From contig JBAQUT010000027.1 of assembly GCA_049297695.1 (NCBI GenBank), positions 1 to 53,137 on the forward strand: a stretch of DNA of 53,137 nucleotides, in the 5' to 3' direction. Position numbers and translations under genes: made by a program. The stretch is from JACKLD01 sp049297695 (lineage in GTDB: Bacteria; Pseudomonadota; Alphaproteobacteria; UBA2136; UBA6156). Positions 39,631 to 48,558 of this stretch are shown piece by piece; within the stretch, counting starts at the first letter, position 1; every line of letters begins with the position of its first letter. The notes under the pieces were generated by a model, which was given only the letters and a program-made list of their open reading frames with translations, did not search any database and was not told the origin of the DNA.

Positions 39631-40347
39631 TTACAACAGCTTGGCCAAAATCGCATCAATATCGTCCTGCTCCAAGCCTTGGCCGGGGATGGATGGGCCG
39701 TTCAGCAACGCCGCATCGGCATTGAAGGTTTCCACATCGCTCTCGTCCAGCTTGTCGGCTTTCTCCACCAAGCCCAACGTCACCACCATATTCAAAACCT
39801 TGCGCTCAATGTCTTGCAGCAGTTTCACTACTTTTTGGATCCGCTGGCCCGTAATGTCTTGGAAGTTACACGCCTCAAAAATATGGGTCACGCTGGTTTG
39901 GGCTTGGGTCAAAGCATCATCCACACCGGCCAAGGCATCAGGGTCCAAGGGTGGGTCCATGTTGATCAACCGCTCGCGCAAATCGCCATGGAACATGTTC
40001 AATTGGTCGCAACTATCCATAATGCGCCCCGTGGCCTGTTCGGTCATTTTGATAATCGCATCCAGCTGGCTTTCGGCATCGGGCAGCTCTTTGTCGGCAA
40101 TGTGGTCTTTGCTTACTTCGGTCAACTGCTTGCGGGTGTCGTTGATAAACATGGCCAATTCGCCAAGCTCATGGAAAATCTGGCTGCGGCTGCTGGTATC
40201 TCTCCCAAACATGGTTTTAATGCCGTCAATCAACGCCCACACCTCTTTGGCAGGCACCATATCATCCGCCCCTGCACCGCCGCCGGCAGTTCCTTTCAGT
40301 TGCGTCTCAAGGAGGGCAATCCGTTCTTCTAAAGTCATCGCAGCCAT
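39631..40347 (-). CDS. cheZ: Chemotaxis phosphatase CheZ
   Basis: Dephosphorylates CheY-P. 238 residues, all-helical. The long helix contains QDITGQRIQKVVKLLQDIE, where Asp and the essential Gln of the DxxxQ motif (DITGQ) sit, and the extreme C-terminus QDDIDAILAKLL is the CheY-binding amphipathic helix. AGGAGAGACC lies upstream of the ATG. It is between cheY (32 bases) and cheB (18 bases). Presence of a CheZ alongside the alphaproteobacterial gene set is typical of only some lineages. Firm. Confidence 0.93.
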   Translation of the reverse strand: MAAMTLEERIALLETQLKGTAGGGAGADDMVPAKEVWALIDGIKTMFGRDTSSRSQIFHELGELAMFINDTRKQLTEVSKDHIADKELPDAESQLDAIIKMTEQATGRIMDSCDQLNMFHGDLRERLINMDPPLDPDALAGVDDALTQAQTSVTHIFEACNFQDITGQRIQKVVKLLQDIERKVLNMVVTLGLVEKADKLDESDVETFNADAALLNGPSIPGQGLEQDDIDAILAKLL

Positions 40348-40379
40348 GGGTCTCTCCTTAATTATGTACGTGAGGCGGG

Positions 40380-40766
40380 TTAAAACTCGCCAATCACTTT
40401 CACCAGTTTTTCTTTCAAAGTAGCCGCGTTAAAAGGCTTCACAATGTAATTGCTTACGCCCGCTTGCACGGCGGCAATCACGTTTTCGCGTTTGCCTTCG
40501 GCGGTCACCATAATAAAAGGCGTTGTTTTATAACGCTCATCCGCCCGCACTTTGCGCAAAAAATCCATCCCCGTCATTTTAGGCATGTTCCAGTCGGAAA
40601 TAATCAAATCAAACTTTTCACCTTGGATCTTATCCCAACCAGTGGAGCCGTCATCGGCCTCGCTGCAGTTGTTAAAACCCAACTGTTTCATCAAATTGAT
40701 AATAATACGGCGCATGGTCTGGAAGTCATCCACCACCAGTATCCGCATGTTACGGTCGACAGCCAT
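40380..40766 (-). CDS. cheY: Chemotaxis response regulator CheY
   Basis: Single receiver domain of 128 residues that, when phosphorylated by CheA, binds FliM to change rotation. Acid pocket Asp13-Asp14 (ILVVDDF), phospho-Asp58 (LIISDWNMPKMTG), Thr in VTAEGKR and Lys in IVKPFNAATL are all in place. RIIINLMKQLGFNNC and WNMP are typical of true CheY. First gene of the minus-strand chemotaxis block. Firm. Confidence 0.96.
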   Translation of the reverse strand: MAVDRNMRILVVDDFQTMRRIIINLMKQLGFNNCSEADDGSTGWDKIQGEKFDLIISDWNMPKMTGMDFLRKVRADERYKTTPFIMVTAEGKRENVIAAVQAGVSNYIVKPFNAATLKEKLVKVIGEF

Positions 40767-40920
40767 GGGGCGCCTTCCTCTTCTTGTTGTTCATACCCTT
40801 ACAGGTACGGGCCAAGGCCCGCGCCCTACACTCCACCTCTATACCCCAACCCCCGCCCCCATGCCAGCCTTGCCATGCAAACAGGCAACCCCTTGTGGCC
40901 CCGCCACCACGACATTTCAC

Positions 40921-40946
40921 TTGACACACAACATCATATGTATACT
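40921..40946 (+). promoter_or_regulatory. Putative promoter, leaderless arrangement
   Basis: TTGACA (40921-40926) and TATACT (40941-40946) with a short 14-base spacer; the ATG at 40955 is 9 bases after the -10 box and has no Shine-Dalgarno. The rest of the 188-base gap after cheY is C-rich and holds nothing else I recognise. Confidence 0.35.
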
Positions 40947-40954
40947 GTACTGGT

Positions 40955-41338
40955 ATGAGCCGTATCACATTTTCATCAGACATCCCCCCCGTTTCCTACG
41001 AATTTATTCAGGAAATGAAAACAGCCAGCATATTCTTCAAGCTCCCTCCAACAACATGCCTTCCCCAACATCTTCAAGGGACTATTCTCACGCCACGTGA
41101 TTATCTTAGAAATCATCAATATTTTATGGGCTTATGGGCCAGCAGCCACCAACGTTCCCAAATCAAACAATCTTTGGGCCAAATATTCTCACCTCAAAAT
41201 CCCGAAGCTGCAAAACTCAAGAACTTTATAGACTACTCTCCCAGCGCCCTCACCCACCTTGAGGAAGATATTATGGCTGCCGCAGATATTCTCTGCGCCT
41301 TGGCCGAAGCTACGGTTGTGGAGTCGCGGCAGGTTTAG
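40955..41338 (+). CDS. Hypothetical protein, 127 aa
   Basis: Not recognised. MSRITFSSDIPPVSYEFIQE at the start; mixed composition with a helical second half (SPSALTHLEEDIMAAADILC). No signal peptide or membrane segment. Less GC-rich than the flagellar genes on both sides, single gene on the + strand inserted between two minus-strand flagellar blocks, and its last 29 bases overlap the 3' end of motE. Looks like a recently gained single gene, or one related to motility control; neither can be shown here. Confidence 0.55.
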   Translation: MSRITFSSDIPPVSYEFIQEMKTASIFFKLPPTTCLPQHLQGTILTPRDYLRNHQYFMGLWASSHQRSQIKQSLGQIFSPQNPEAAKLKNFIDYSPSALTHLEEDIMAAADILCALAEATVVESRQV

Positions 41339-41894
41339 CAGGCACCACCAACACCGGCTCGGCCATCATCTCGCTAATCACGCGGGCTTTTACGGGCTCA
41401 ATGGCCTCCATAATCTTGCCAGATTTCTTCACAGGCATCCGCTTCAGCACGTCAAACACAATGGCATTGTCCAAACGGTTCAGCACCACGGCGGCGGCGG
41501 CGGGCTTCATGGCGGCGTACATTTGGGCTAGCTGGGCCAACTCGCCATCTTCCTTGCCGGAAAGGTTTTTGGTCAATGTTTCCAACTGCTCTTTCAATGT
41601 CGTCATTTCCGTCACTCGCTCGGCCAAGCGTTTTTCCATCAAGTCCACCAGTTTTTCCCGCAATTCCAAGGCCTGCTCACGGCGGTCTAACTCAAGCTTT
41701 TTCTTTTCCAAACTCTGTAAAATCTCAAGCTCCGCCGGGCTATACCCCCGCACGGTTTCCGCTTCTTCTACCTTGGATTCTCCCTTGGCCACCTCCTTCC
41801 CCTCCGCCGCAGCCCCATGCTCCGGCGCCTTGGTTTCCGCCCACGCCATGCCGTAACCACTTATCATCAACAACAGAGCCAAAACAAACTTCAT
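41310..41894 (-). CDS. motE: MotE-like flagellar motor chaperone
   Basis: 194 residues: signal peptide (MKFVLALLLMISGYGMAWA), acidic Ala/Glu-rich linker, long coiled coil (LQSLEKKKLELDRREQALEL and RLAERVTEMTTLKEQLETL), then an MgtE-N-like helical domain (LAQMYAAMKPAAAAVVLNRL and FDVLKRMPVKKSGKIMEAI) as in MotE, the periplasmic chaperone for MotC in rhizobia. Overlaps the preceding DUF6468-like gene by 4 bases. Part of the fliL-fliM-DUF6468-motE unit. Name is by domain architecture and neighbourhood. Confidence 0.8.
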   Translation of the reverse strand: MKFVLALLLMISGYGMAWAETKAPEHGAAAEGKEVAKGESKVEEAETVRGYSPAELEILQSLEKKKLELDRREQALELREKLVDLMEKRLAERVTEMTTLKEQLETLTKNLSGKEDGELAQLAQMYAAMKPAAAAVVLNRLDNAIVFDVLKRMPVKKSGKIMEAIEPVKARVISEMMAEPVLVVPAKPAATPQP

Positions 41895-42433
41895 CGCGCC
41901 AGCTTCCTCCGCATGTCTTCCTCGGTGCGGGATGCGACGCGCACCTTCGGCCCATCCTCCTCTTCCCCCAACAACGGCAACAAAGGCTCGGCCGTGGGGG
42001 CGGTTTTGGCGGTATCGCCAAGCCCCGCCAAAAGCTCTTCCAAGGGGTCGCGGGTGGTGCTGGCGGCAGCCACCACGTTTTCGGCCGTCACACGGCCACC
42101 GTCGGCTTGGGGTTGCACAATCACCCGCTCCCGCTGGGCATCCATAGCTTCCGCCACTTGCTCGGCTTTTTGGGTTAAAAATTGAAGGTCTTGCATCACT
42201 TTACGGGCTTCCCCTACAGCTTTAGCCAATTCGGGCCCGCTTTCCTTGGCGGTATGCTGAAGATTCGTCAACGCCTCCCGTGCATTCATCAATTGGCGCG
42301 TCAATTCCTCGCCCAACAAGGGCATTTGCTTGTAGCTGATGCGAAATTCATACAGCCACCACCCCACGGTCAGCAAAAGCCCCGCCAGCAACGCCAACAA
42401 GGTTACGGTCAAAAGGCCAAGGTACAGCGTCAT
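41891..42433 (-). CDS. DUF6468-like flagellar-cluster membrane protein
   Basis: 180 residues with one N-terminal transmembrane helix (LGLLTVTLLALLAGLLLTVG), followed by YEFRISYKQMPLLGEELTRQ and a helical, coiled-coil-like section (LQHTAKESGPELAKAVGEAR, VMQDLQFLTQKAEQVAEAM), then a disordered tail. This matches from memory the DUF6468 proteins encoded between fliM and motE in Rhodospirillales-type flagellar clusters. Role unknown; a cytoplasmic coiled coil next to the switch is the likely topology. Coupled to motE by an ATGA overlap, 48 bases after fliM. Confidence 0.75.
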   Translation of the reverse strand: MTLYLGLLTVTLLALLAGLLLTVGWWLYEFRISYKQMPLLGEELTRQLMNAREALTNLQHTAKESGPELAKAVGEARKVMQDLQFLTQKAEQVAEAMDAQRERVIVQPQADGGRVTAENVVAAASTTRDPLEELLAGLGDTAKTAPTAEPLLPLLGEEEDGPKVRVASRTEEDMRRKLAR

Positions 42434-42481
42434 AGGGTCTCTTTCTTCATGGGTGCGCTGCCGGGTTCGGTTCTTGTTGTG

Positions 42482-43573
42482 TTACGCATTTTTCAGGTTG
42501 TTCAGTTCGGTTATGTTGTGGGTCACTTTCACGGCTTTGTAATCTAAAGCCTTACCCATGGTTCCCACAAGCTTGGTCACACCACCGGCTTCCATGCGTA
42601 TGGGCGATTGCGCCCTAGCATCCAGCACAATGGTATCACCAATCTTCCAGTCCAACACTTTGGATAACGGGAAGGTCATCTCGTCCAGCACCGCCATCAA
42701 CGGCACACTGGTGTGGTACAACTCTTGGGAAAGGTGGTTTTCCCAAATATTGTCCTGCCCAAACTTTTCCCCCATAAACTGCTGCAACAACTGCTCGCGG
42801 ATAGGCTCCAGCGTGGCATACGGCAAACAAAACTGCATCTGCCCTTCCCGCCCTTCCAGGTTTACCCGCACGGTCACCACAATGGCCACGTTGGTTTCTT
42901 GGCTAATCAGGGCAAAGCGGGGGTTTACCTCCATACGCTCCATTTTAAACTGCACGGGGCTTACCGGCGCAAACGCCACGGTCAAATCCCGCAGCACAAT
43001 CTCGGTCAAGCTATCCACAATCTTGCGCTCAATGGGCGTAAACTGCCGCCCCACAATGGGCACAGGGCGGGCTTTGCGGCCACCTAGCAACACATCCACC
43101 ACGCTGTAAATCAGCTGGCTTTCGTACACCAACATAATGTAATCATCCAGCCCGATGGCATTCACCACCACCAACCCGCTGGGCAAAGGCACTTGGTTCA
43201 AATAATCGCCAAAACGGGCGCTGGTAATGCTTACAATGGTCACATCCACGTTATCCGCCGTAAAGTGCCGCAAGCTGGTAGAGAGAATCCGTTCAAACTG
43301 GTCAAACACCCGCTCCAACATGGGCAGTTTTTCGTAGTTCACCACACTTTGGTCCAGCAAGGCTTTCACCCCGCGGTTGGCAGGGCCTTCGTCCTTGTTC
43401 ACGCCCAACAGGCTGTCAATCTCGTTTTGGTCCAGTATCTTCTGGCCCGACTCACCCATGGCCGCCGCCATGTCGTCCGCTCCTGCATCGGCACCAGCTG
43501 GGGTATCCCCCGCCGCCATGTTCTGCCACTCGTTCAGCAATTCTTCTTCGGTTTTGGCGGGGGCCTCAGCCAT
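42482..43573 (-). CDS. fliM: Flagellar motor switch protein FliM
   Basis: C-ring protein that receives CheY-P. 363 residues. The CheY-binding peptide LDQNEIDSLLG is at about residues 43-53 (normally near residue 5), behind an extra acidic Ala/Gly-rich extension; then LPMLERVFDQFERILSTSLR, the middle domain (LVVVNAIGLDDYIMLVYESQ with the GG-type loop DVLLGGRKARP) and the C-terminal SpoA/FliN-like domain (VPLMAVLDEMTFPLSKVLDW). AGGAGG upstream of the ATG. Between fliL (11 bases) and the DUF6468-like gene. Firm; the N-terminal extension is unusual. Confidence 0.95.
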   Translation of the reverse strand: MAEAPAKTEEELLNEWQNMAAGDTPAGADAGADDMAAAMGESGQKILDQNEIDSLLGVNKDEGPANRGVKALLDQSVVNYEKLPMLERVFDQFERILSTSLRHFTADNVDVTIVSITSARFGDYLNQVPLPSGLVVVNAIGLDDYIMLVYESQLIYSVVDVLLGGRKARPVPIVGRQFTPIERKIVDSLTEIVLRDLTVAFAPVSPVQFKMERMEVNPRFALISQETNVAIVVTVRVNLEGREGQMQFCLPYATLEPIREQLLQQFMGEKFGQDNIWENHLSQELYHTSVPLMAVLDEMTFPLSKVLDWKIGDTIVLDARAQSPIRMEAGGVTKLVGTMGKALDYKAVKVTHNITELNNLKNA

Positions 43574-43584
43574 GCATCGTCCTC

Positions 43585-44106
43585 CTATTGCACCAAAAGT
43601 TCACGGAACAACACGTTACGCACCACCACCGGCGCCAACACCTGGTTGGCCCGCAACATCAAGGCTTCCTTCAAACGCTGCATGCTGGCACTGCCTTCGG
43701 TATCTTCGGCCCGCATTTGGCGTAAAAAATTCTGCCAGTCATCCTGCAAACGGGGCAACATTTTCTCCACCTCAGCCTTGTCTTTCTCGCCACCCAACTC
43801 CAACGCCAGCTTTACTTTCAAAAAGCGAGAAGGCCCACCATTGGTCAACAAATTGGTGGTAATAGGCGGCACATCAAACATCACAACGGCACTGGCAGGG
43901 TCTATGGCAACTTCCTCCTCGGCGGGGGCTTTGCCCAACATAAAGTACGCGGCAATACCACCTATAGCCAACACCACAAACACGGCAATCCCAATCAACA
44001 CCAGCTTGTTGCCCAACAAACCTTTTTTGGCACCGTCCGCGCCCTCGGCAGGCGCCGCACCTTCGGCAGGTGCGTCCGTAGCGGTTGGTTTTTGTTCTTC
44101 AGCCAT
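43585..44106 (-). CDS. fliL: Flagellar basal-body protein FliL
   Basis: Ring protein around the stator that supports torque. 173 residues: Ala/Pro-rich cytoplasmic start, a transmembrane helix (LVLIGIAVFVVLAIGGIAAY), then the periplasmic domain with VVMFDVPPITTNLLTNGGPS, RFLKVKLALEL and the end VRNVLFRELLVQ, all typical of FliL. AAGGAT upstream of the start. Eleven bases before fliM. Firm. Confidence 0.93.
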   Translation of the reverse strand: MAEEQKPTATDAPAEGAAPAEGADGAKKGLLGNKLVLIGIAVFVVLAIGGIAAYFMLGKAPAEEEVAIDPASAVVMFDVPPITTNLLTNGGPSRFLKVKLALELGGEKDKAEVEKMLPRLQDDWQNFLRQMRAEDTEGSASMQRLKEALMLRANQVLAPVVVRNVLFRELLVQ

Positions 44107-44189
44107 GGTACATCCTTACGGGAGATTGCCCCCATTTACCAGCCACCATACCCCGAAATTACGCCGCCGCCCAAGCAACCGCCTGTATC

Positions 44190-44621
44190 TTAGGCAACTG
44201 CACTCGTGGGGGCGCCTTCAAACTCCCCCGTGGTGGCGTTGCCATTCCCGCTCGGCAGTTTTCCAATCTTCTCCCAACTGGCCCTCAACGTGCGCAAATG
44301 GCCTACAACCTCGTCACATATACGGGGGTCGTTCCGAAAATCCACTTCCAACAACCGGCGCAACATAAAACTGTAAACCACTTGCAGGCGGCGGGCCACA
44401 TCGCCTCCCTTTTCCAAGTCGAGGATATCCAACATGTAGCTCACAATTTCCATAGCCCGCTTGTTGGCGTTATGGCGGGCCTGAATATCCCCCGCCTCAA
44501 TGGCTTCTTTGGCTTTCAGGCAAAATTTAATGGCCCCGTCGTACATCATCACCACCTGCTGGGCCGGGCTTGCGGTGTTCACCTGCTGGGCCAAGTAGTT
44601 TTGAGGGGTCGGGTAAGCCAT
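44190..44621 (-). CDS. fliS: Flagellin export chaperone FliS
   Basis: Binds the flagellin C-terminus to keep it unfolded until export. 143 residues; YLAQQVNTASPAQQVVMMYD, GAIKFCLKAKEAIEAGDI and LDLEKGGDVARRLQVVYSFM with LRRLLEVD are the standard FliS blocks, followed by a Gly/Asn-rich tail. Lies 32 bases after fliD, the usual fliD-fliS order. Firm. Confidence 0.92.
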   Translation of the reverse strand: MAYPTPQNYLAQQVNTASPAQQVVMMYDGAIKFCLKAKEAIEAGDIQARHNANKRAMEIVSYMLDILDLEKGGDVARRLQVVYSFMLRRLLEVDFRNDPRICDEVVGHLRTLRASWEKIGKLPSGNGNATTGEFEGAPTSAVA

Positions 44622-44653
44622 GGCGGTTCCTGTTCTTGTTACGTTAAAATGTG

Positions 44654-46441
44654 TTAACTGCTGCTGTTTTGGGTATCAAAGTAACTGCTGATGGTGCTTT
44701 TCAGCGATTCCAAGCGCGCCAAAGCCGTTTCCATCGCCGTGTATTTACGCTCCAACGAGGTACGAATGGTCTCCAAGCGGCTTTCCAGAACGTCAATCTC
44801 ATCCTGATAATCCGTGTTGTCGGTGGTCAGGTTTTGGGTGCGCACGTCCAACGTGCCGTTGTTGCTTACCAACTCGCTGAAATAATCGTAAAAACTATCG
44901 GCCACCCCACGGGAGAAGGTTACTTCAATGTCATTCACCGCCCCCAAACTAGCCGCCCCGTTGAAAAACAAAATCAACCCCTCAGCGTCACTGGTGCTCC
45001 CAGCCGTGGCCTGCTTGCCAGAAAGGGTCAAACTGCCATCATCCGCCCCGCCCGTGCCGCTGCCAGCCGTGGCTTTCAGGTTGGCACTGGTAATGTTGCC
45101 ATCGCCATCCGTTCCACCAATGTTCAAGTAATAGGTTCCCGCTTGCGTAGCATCGCTACGACCCAAGTACGCCACGCGAGAATCGTTGCTGCTAAATTCA
45201 AACCCAAACAGCGCCCGCATGCTGTCCACATCGGTAATCAGCTTGCTGTCAAACGTAGCGTCATCCAGTTCCAGCTCGTAACTGCTGTTTACGGTCACAC
45301 CAATCTGGCTCAAACTGCGGTAACCATCCGTGTTGCTGCCCACTTCGCCACCTGCCAACTGGCCCAGCTTGTCAATAATCTGACGCAACGTGTTGTCGGT
45401 GGCCAAACTGCCAAATTCGCTGGTGCCCACGTCGCCGTCGTCGTTGCGGTCGCTGGCCGTGCGCTGTTCGGTGTAAAATTCCCGGATATCATTGTACGCC
45501 GTCACCAAATCACTCACCGCCGTTTTAATACCCACCAAATTCGGCTCAATTTTCAGGGTAATATCCGTATCAGGTTCGGCTTTTAGCAAGCTAATCGTCA
45601 CACCTTCAATCACGTCGTCCACATCGTTGCTGGCGCGGGTTACACCTGTAATCCCGTCCACGTCAAAAATAGCATCTTGGGCTGCCACCAACGGGTTTTT
45701 CACCGTCCCTGTGGTGGGTAAGCTGGTCGTAAACCCAACCGTATCGCTGGTGGTGCCGCCCACGCTCAAATCAATGGCGTTGGCCACACCGGTTTCGCTG
45801 GAAGTTAACACCAAATAGTTGGTGGTCGCGCTGGCACTCACCACGGTGGCGGTTACGCCCACGCCCGCCGCGTTAATTTTCCCGCGCAGGTCAATCAAGC
45901 TATCGTCCGCATCAATCGCAATCACCTCACCGTTGATGGTCATGCTTCCCGCCGTCACTCCCAACGTGCTCAACGCCGCCGTGGTGCTGGTAAAACTGTC
46001 GCTCCGCACTTGGTGCGCCTTGGCCAATTGCTGCACGTTCAAGGTGTGCGTAGCCACTTGGGCCGTGTTGGTTACGGCAATCGAGACCAAACTGCCAATG
46101 TCCGAAGGCGTGTACCCCGAAGGCGCACTCACCGCCGCAGCTGTGGCCCCGCTGGCACTCTTAGTTTTAAACACGTTGTCGGATAAAAAACTGCTGCTGC
46201 CCCGCAGTTTGTCCAACGCCGTGGTCAAACTGGTCATTTTGGTTTTCAGGCTGGCATAGTCGGCAATCAGGCTTTGGTTTTTGGTAATCTTGGTTTCCAA
46301 TTTCACGGCGGGGATGCGCTTGGCCGTAATCGCGGCATCAATAATCGCTTTGGTATCAATACTGCTCGCAAAACCCGATAAGGTCACCCGTCCGGTGCTG
46401 CTATCAACCGAAATCCCGCTGGTGTTAATGCTCGTGGTCAT
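44654..46441 (-). CDS. fliD: Flagellar filament cap protein FliD
   Basis: Pentameric or hexameric cap needed for flagellin to polymerise. 595 residues. N-terminal SGFASSIDTKAIIDAAITAK with KRIPAVKLETKITKNQSLIA, and TLNVQQLAKAHQVRSDSF; C-terminal part with VADSFYDYFSELVSNNGTLD, then SLERKYTAMETALARLESLK. All are classic for FliD; the middle domain is extended. AGGAGCGCC precedes the ATG. A motif shared with the GntR-type gene lies about 50-70 bases upstream. Firm. Confidence 0.95.
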   Translation of the reverse strand: MTTSINTSGISVDSSTGRVTLSGFASSIDTKAIIDAAITAKRIPAVKLETKITKNQSLIADYASLKTKMTSLTTALDKLRGSSSFLSDNVFKTKSASGATAAAVSAPSGYTPSDIGSLVSIAVTNTAQVATHTLNVQQLAKAHQVRSDSFTSTTAALSTLGVTAGSMTINGEVIAIDADDSLIDLRGKINAAGVGVTATVVSASATTNYLVLTSSETGVANAIDLSVGGTTSDTVGFTTSLPTTGTVKNPLVAAQDAIFDVDGITGVTRASNDVDDVIEGVTISLLKAEPDTDITLKIEPNLVGIKTAVSDLVTAYNDIREFYTEQRTASDRNDDGDVGTSEFGSLATDNTLRQIIDKLGQLAGGEVGSNTDGYRSLSQIGVTVNSSYELELDDATFDSKLITDVDSMRALFGFEFSSNDSRVAYLGRSDATQAGTYYLNIGGTDGDGNITSANLKATAGSGTGGADDGSLTLSGKQATAGSTSDAEGLILFFNGAASLGAVNDIEVTFSRGVADSFYDYFSELVSNNGTLDVRTQNLTTDNTDYQDEIDVLESRLETIRTSLERKYTAMETALARLESLKSTISSYFDTQNSSS

Positions 46442-46488
46442 GGCGCTCCTGCCTTTTTACCCGTTTACCGTCGTGCTACATGCACAGT

Positions 46489-46511
46489 GTATGGTGCAAA
46501 CACTAGCATAC
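46489..46511. promoter_or_regulatory. Motif upstream of fliD shared with the GntR-type gene
   Basis: GTATGGTGCA (46489-46498) and CACTAGCATAC (46501-46511). The second matches 2780-2790 exactly over 11 bases, and ATGGTGCA recurs at 2801-2808. On the minus strand TATGCT could be a fliD -10 box. Confidence 0.4.
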
Positions 46512-46523
46512 ATGTGGCTCATG

Positions 46524-46898
46524 TTACACCTGCCCATCCGCCACAACACCCCGCCCGCCATGCTGGTTTGCATAAAGTTTCAGCATATCTTCCCCAGCGT
46601 AGGTGCGGTATTGGCGGGCCCCACCCCGTTCCATCACCTTGGCGGTGGTTTGGCCATCCCCCTGTTGCACATCCAGCACAAGCCCCTCGCTGGAGAGCAT
46701 AAAGTTCAAATATCCCGCTGCCTTGCCATAGGCCGTTCCCAACGCTTCATCCAAATTAAATTCCCCCAGCTTGGGCACAACCCACCCCGCCACAGGGCCA
46801 GCTTCTTTAGCGCCCGCCGACTTGGCCTCCGCCCCCACCTGCTGGGTGGCGGCTTTGGCCAGTTGGCTCGCCAGTGCTTGGGGGTTAATGCCGGCCAT
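46524..46898 (-). CDS. FlaG-like flagellar protein
   Basis: 124 residues; the N-terminal half is Ala-rich and variable, the C-terminal half reads LSSEGLVLDVQQGDGQTTAK then VMERGGARQYRTYAGEDMLK, ending LYANQHGGRGVVADGQV. This parallels the FlaG layout (two strands, V.D..TGEVIRQIP.E.ML, then G...D). FlaG influences filament length and its gene is usually next to flagellin and fliD, as here. AAGGAATAACC precedes the ATG. The match is structural rather than close, so the call is moderate. Confidence 0.6.
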   Translation of the reverse strand: MAGINPQALASQLAKAATQQVGAEAKSAGAKEAGPVAGWVVPKLGEFNLDEALGTAYGKAAGYLNFMLSSEGLVLDVQQGDGQTTAKVMERGGARQYRTYAGEDMLKLYANQHGGRGVVADGQV

Positions 46899-46908
46899 GG
46901 GTTATTCC

Positions 46909-48522
46909 TTAAATCTGTCTCAACATTTCCAGCAACATCTGGGGCATGCGGTTAGCTTGGCTCAACATGCTTACCCCCACTTCCATCATGGCCTGGTCAT
47001 TGGTCAGCTTGGTAATTTCTTCAGGCACATTCACATCCACCAGGGCCGAGCGTGCACTCTCGTTGTTCTCCCGCACCGTGGCTAAGTTCCGCCCCACAAA
47101 CTCCAACCGCGCTTGCTGGGCCCCCAACTGGGCGCGGGCTTGGTTAACCGTCGTCAGCACCGTATTCAAACGGCTAATGGCATCATCCGCCTCAGCAGAT
47201 GTCAACACATTCACATGAATGGCAGATACTGGAGGGCTCGTGCTGGCCGGAACATCCAAACCCAACGCCAACGTGGTTACGGCAGGCACACGCACACTCA
47301 ACAGGTCTTGTCCTGCAATCACACCGCTGCCAATCATGTAGGTCAACGTGGTGTCAGCGGTTTGGTCCACGTATTCCGCCCCCATCACACCTTGGCCCAA
47401 AGGCACGGTAATAGTTCCATCCGCCCCACCCGTGGGGCTGGCCACGGTGGCAAAACTCAACCGACCCAACAACACATCCCCCCCCGTGGTAGTGGCATAA
47501 ACATCCACAAACGTACCTGTACCAACCAAGGTTGTGCTGGCCGCACCGTCCGCACCAATACCAGCGGCATTAACGTCAAATTTCAAGCCAACCACACCAC
47601 CCAAGGTCACCGTTCCCGCAGCCCCGCTGCTTAAAATATCAAAGGCAATGCTCCCCGTGGTGGCACTGTAAGGGGCCGGCAATGCTGCCAATGCCGCCAC
47701 TCCATCCAACGTCATCCCGTTGGTGGCGGGGCTAAACGTACCCGTGGTAAAGTTAATGTCGGCGCCCGAGTTATCCGTCACCGTGCTCAAAATGTCCGAA
47801 GTCCTGTCAAACACCGGCCCCAACGTCAGCGTCACCCCAATCCCCCCAAACGCCAAAGGCAAGCTTTGCCCCGTGCTCATGTTGCGGCCTTCTCCGGCAA
47901 GGTTGTCCAACAAACCCGTAATATCCATGGTCTGGCTGGCCGCACCGCCGCTGTCAATCCGCTGCACGGTCAACTGCTCGGTAGTGGAGTTGTAACTGTA
48001 CCTAAACATCGCATCCCCGCTCACCGTGTTGGCATCAATCGCCAGCCCCGTCACCCCATCGGATGCATAGTTATGAGCACCCGTAAACGTGTAATTGGGG
48101 CTTCCCGCCAACAACGGCACGCCGTTAAATTCGGTATCTCCCGCAATACGGTCTATTTCGTTTTTCAGGGCCTGAAATTCCAAGTCCAACGCCGCCCGCT
48201 CGTTTGCCCCCATGTTGCCGCTGCTGGCCTGCGTGGCCAACGCTTTTAAGCGAATACTAATATCCCCCACTTGGGCCAACGCCCCGTCGGCAATCTGCAA
48301 CATACTCACCCCACCCGCCGCATTAATCTGGGCATTGGAGAGGGCCGCATTTTCCACCCGCAACCCAGTGGATACCGCCACCGCCGCAGGGTCTTCGCTA
48401 GCCGCAAACACGCGCTGGCCGCTGCTCAACCGCTGAGTGCTCAAGGTCACGTTCTCGTTGCGTACCCGTATGGCGCTTTGGGCAAACTGGCTGGAAAGGT
48501 TACTCACAATACTTACGGGCAT
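46909..48522 (-). CDS. fliC: Flagellin
   Basis: Filament subunit; 537 residues from MPVSIVSNLSSQFAQSAIRV (48522, with AAGGAG upstream); an upstream in-frame ATG at 48552 lacks support. N-terminal D0/D1 helices (STQRLSSGQRVFAASEDPAA, LALKALATQASSGNMGANER type) and C-terminal helices (INTVLTTVNQARAQLGAQQA, RLEFVGRNLATVRENNESAR and SMLSQANRMPQMLLEMLRQI) are conserved, while the central 250 residues form a large variable surface domain rich in Gly, Thr and Ala. Single flagellin in the window; flaG follows by 10 bases. Confidence 0.94.
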   Translation of the reverse strand: MPVSIVSNLSSQFAQSAIRVRNENVTLSTQRLSSGQRVFAASEDPAAVAVSTGLRVENAALSNAQINAAGGVSMLQIADGALAQVGDISIRLKALATQASSGNMGANERAALDLEFQALKNEIDRIAGDTEFNGVPLLAGSPNYTFTGAHNYASDGVTGLAIDANTVSGDAMFRYSYNSTTEQLTVQRIDSGGAASQTMDITGLLDNLAGEGRNMSTGQSLPLAFGGIGVTLTLGPVFDRTSDILSTVTDNSGADINFTTGTFSPATNGMTLDGVAALAALPAPYSATTGSIAFDILSSGAAGTVTLGGVVGLKFDVNAAGIGADGAASTTLVGTGTFVDVYATTTGGDVLLGRLSFATVASPTGGADGTITVPLGQGVMGAEYVDQTADTTLTYMIGSGVIAGQDLLSVRVPAVTTLALGLDVPASTSPPVSAIHVNVLTSAEADDAISRLNTVLTTVNQARAQLGAQQARLEFVGRNLATVRENNESARSALVDVNVPEEITKLTNDQAMMEVGVSMLSQANRMPQMLLEMLRQI

Positions 48523-48558
48523 GGGGATACTCCTTGGTTTGCCCAACCTCAATGCAAA

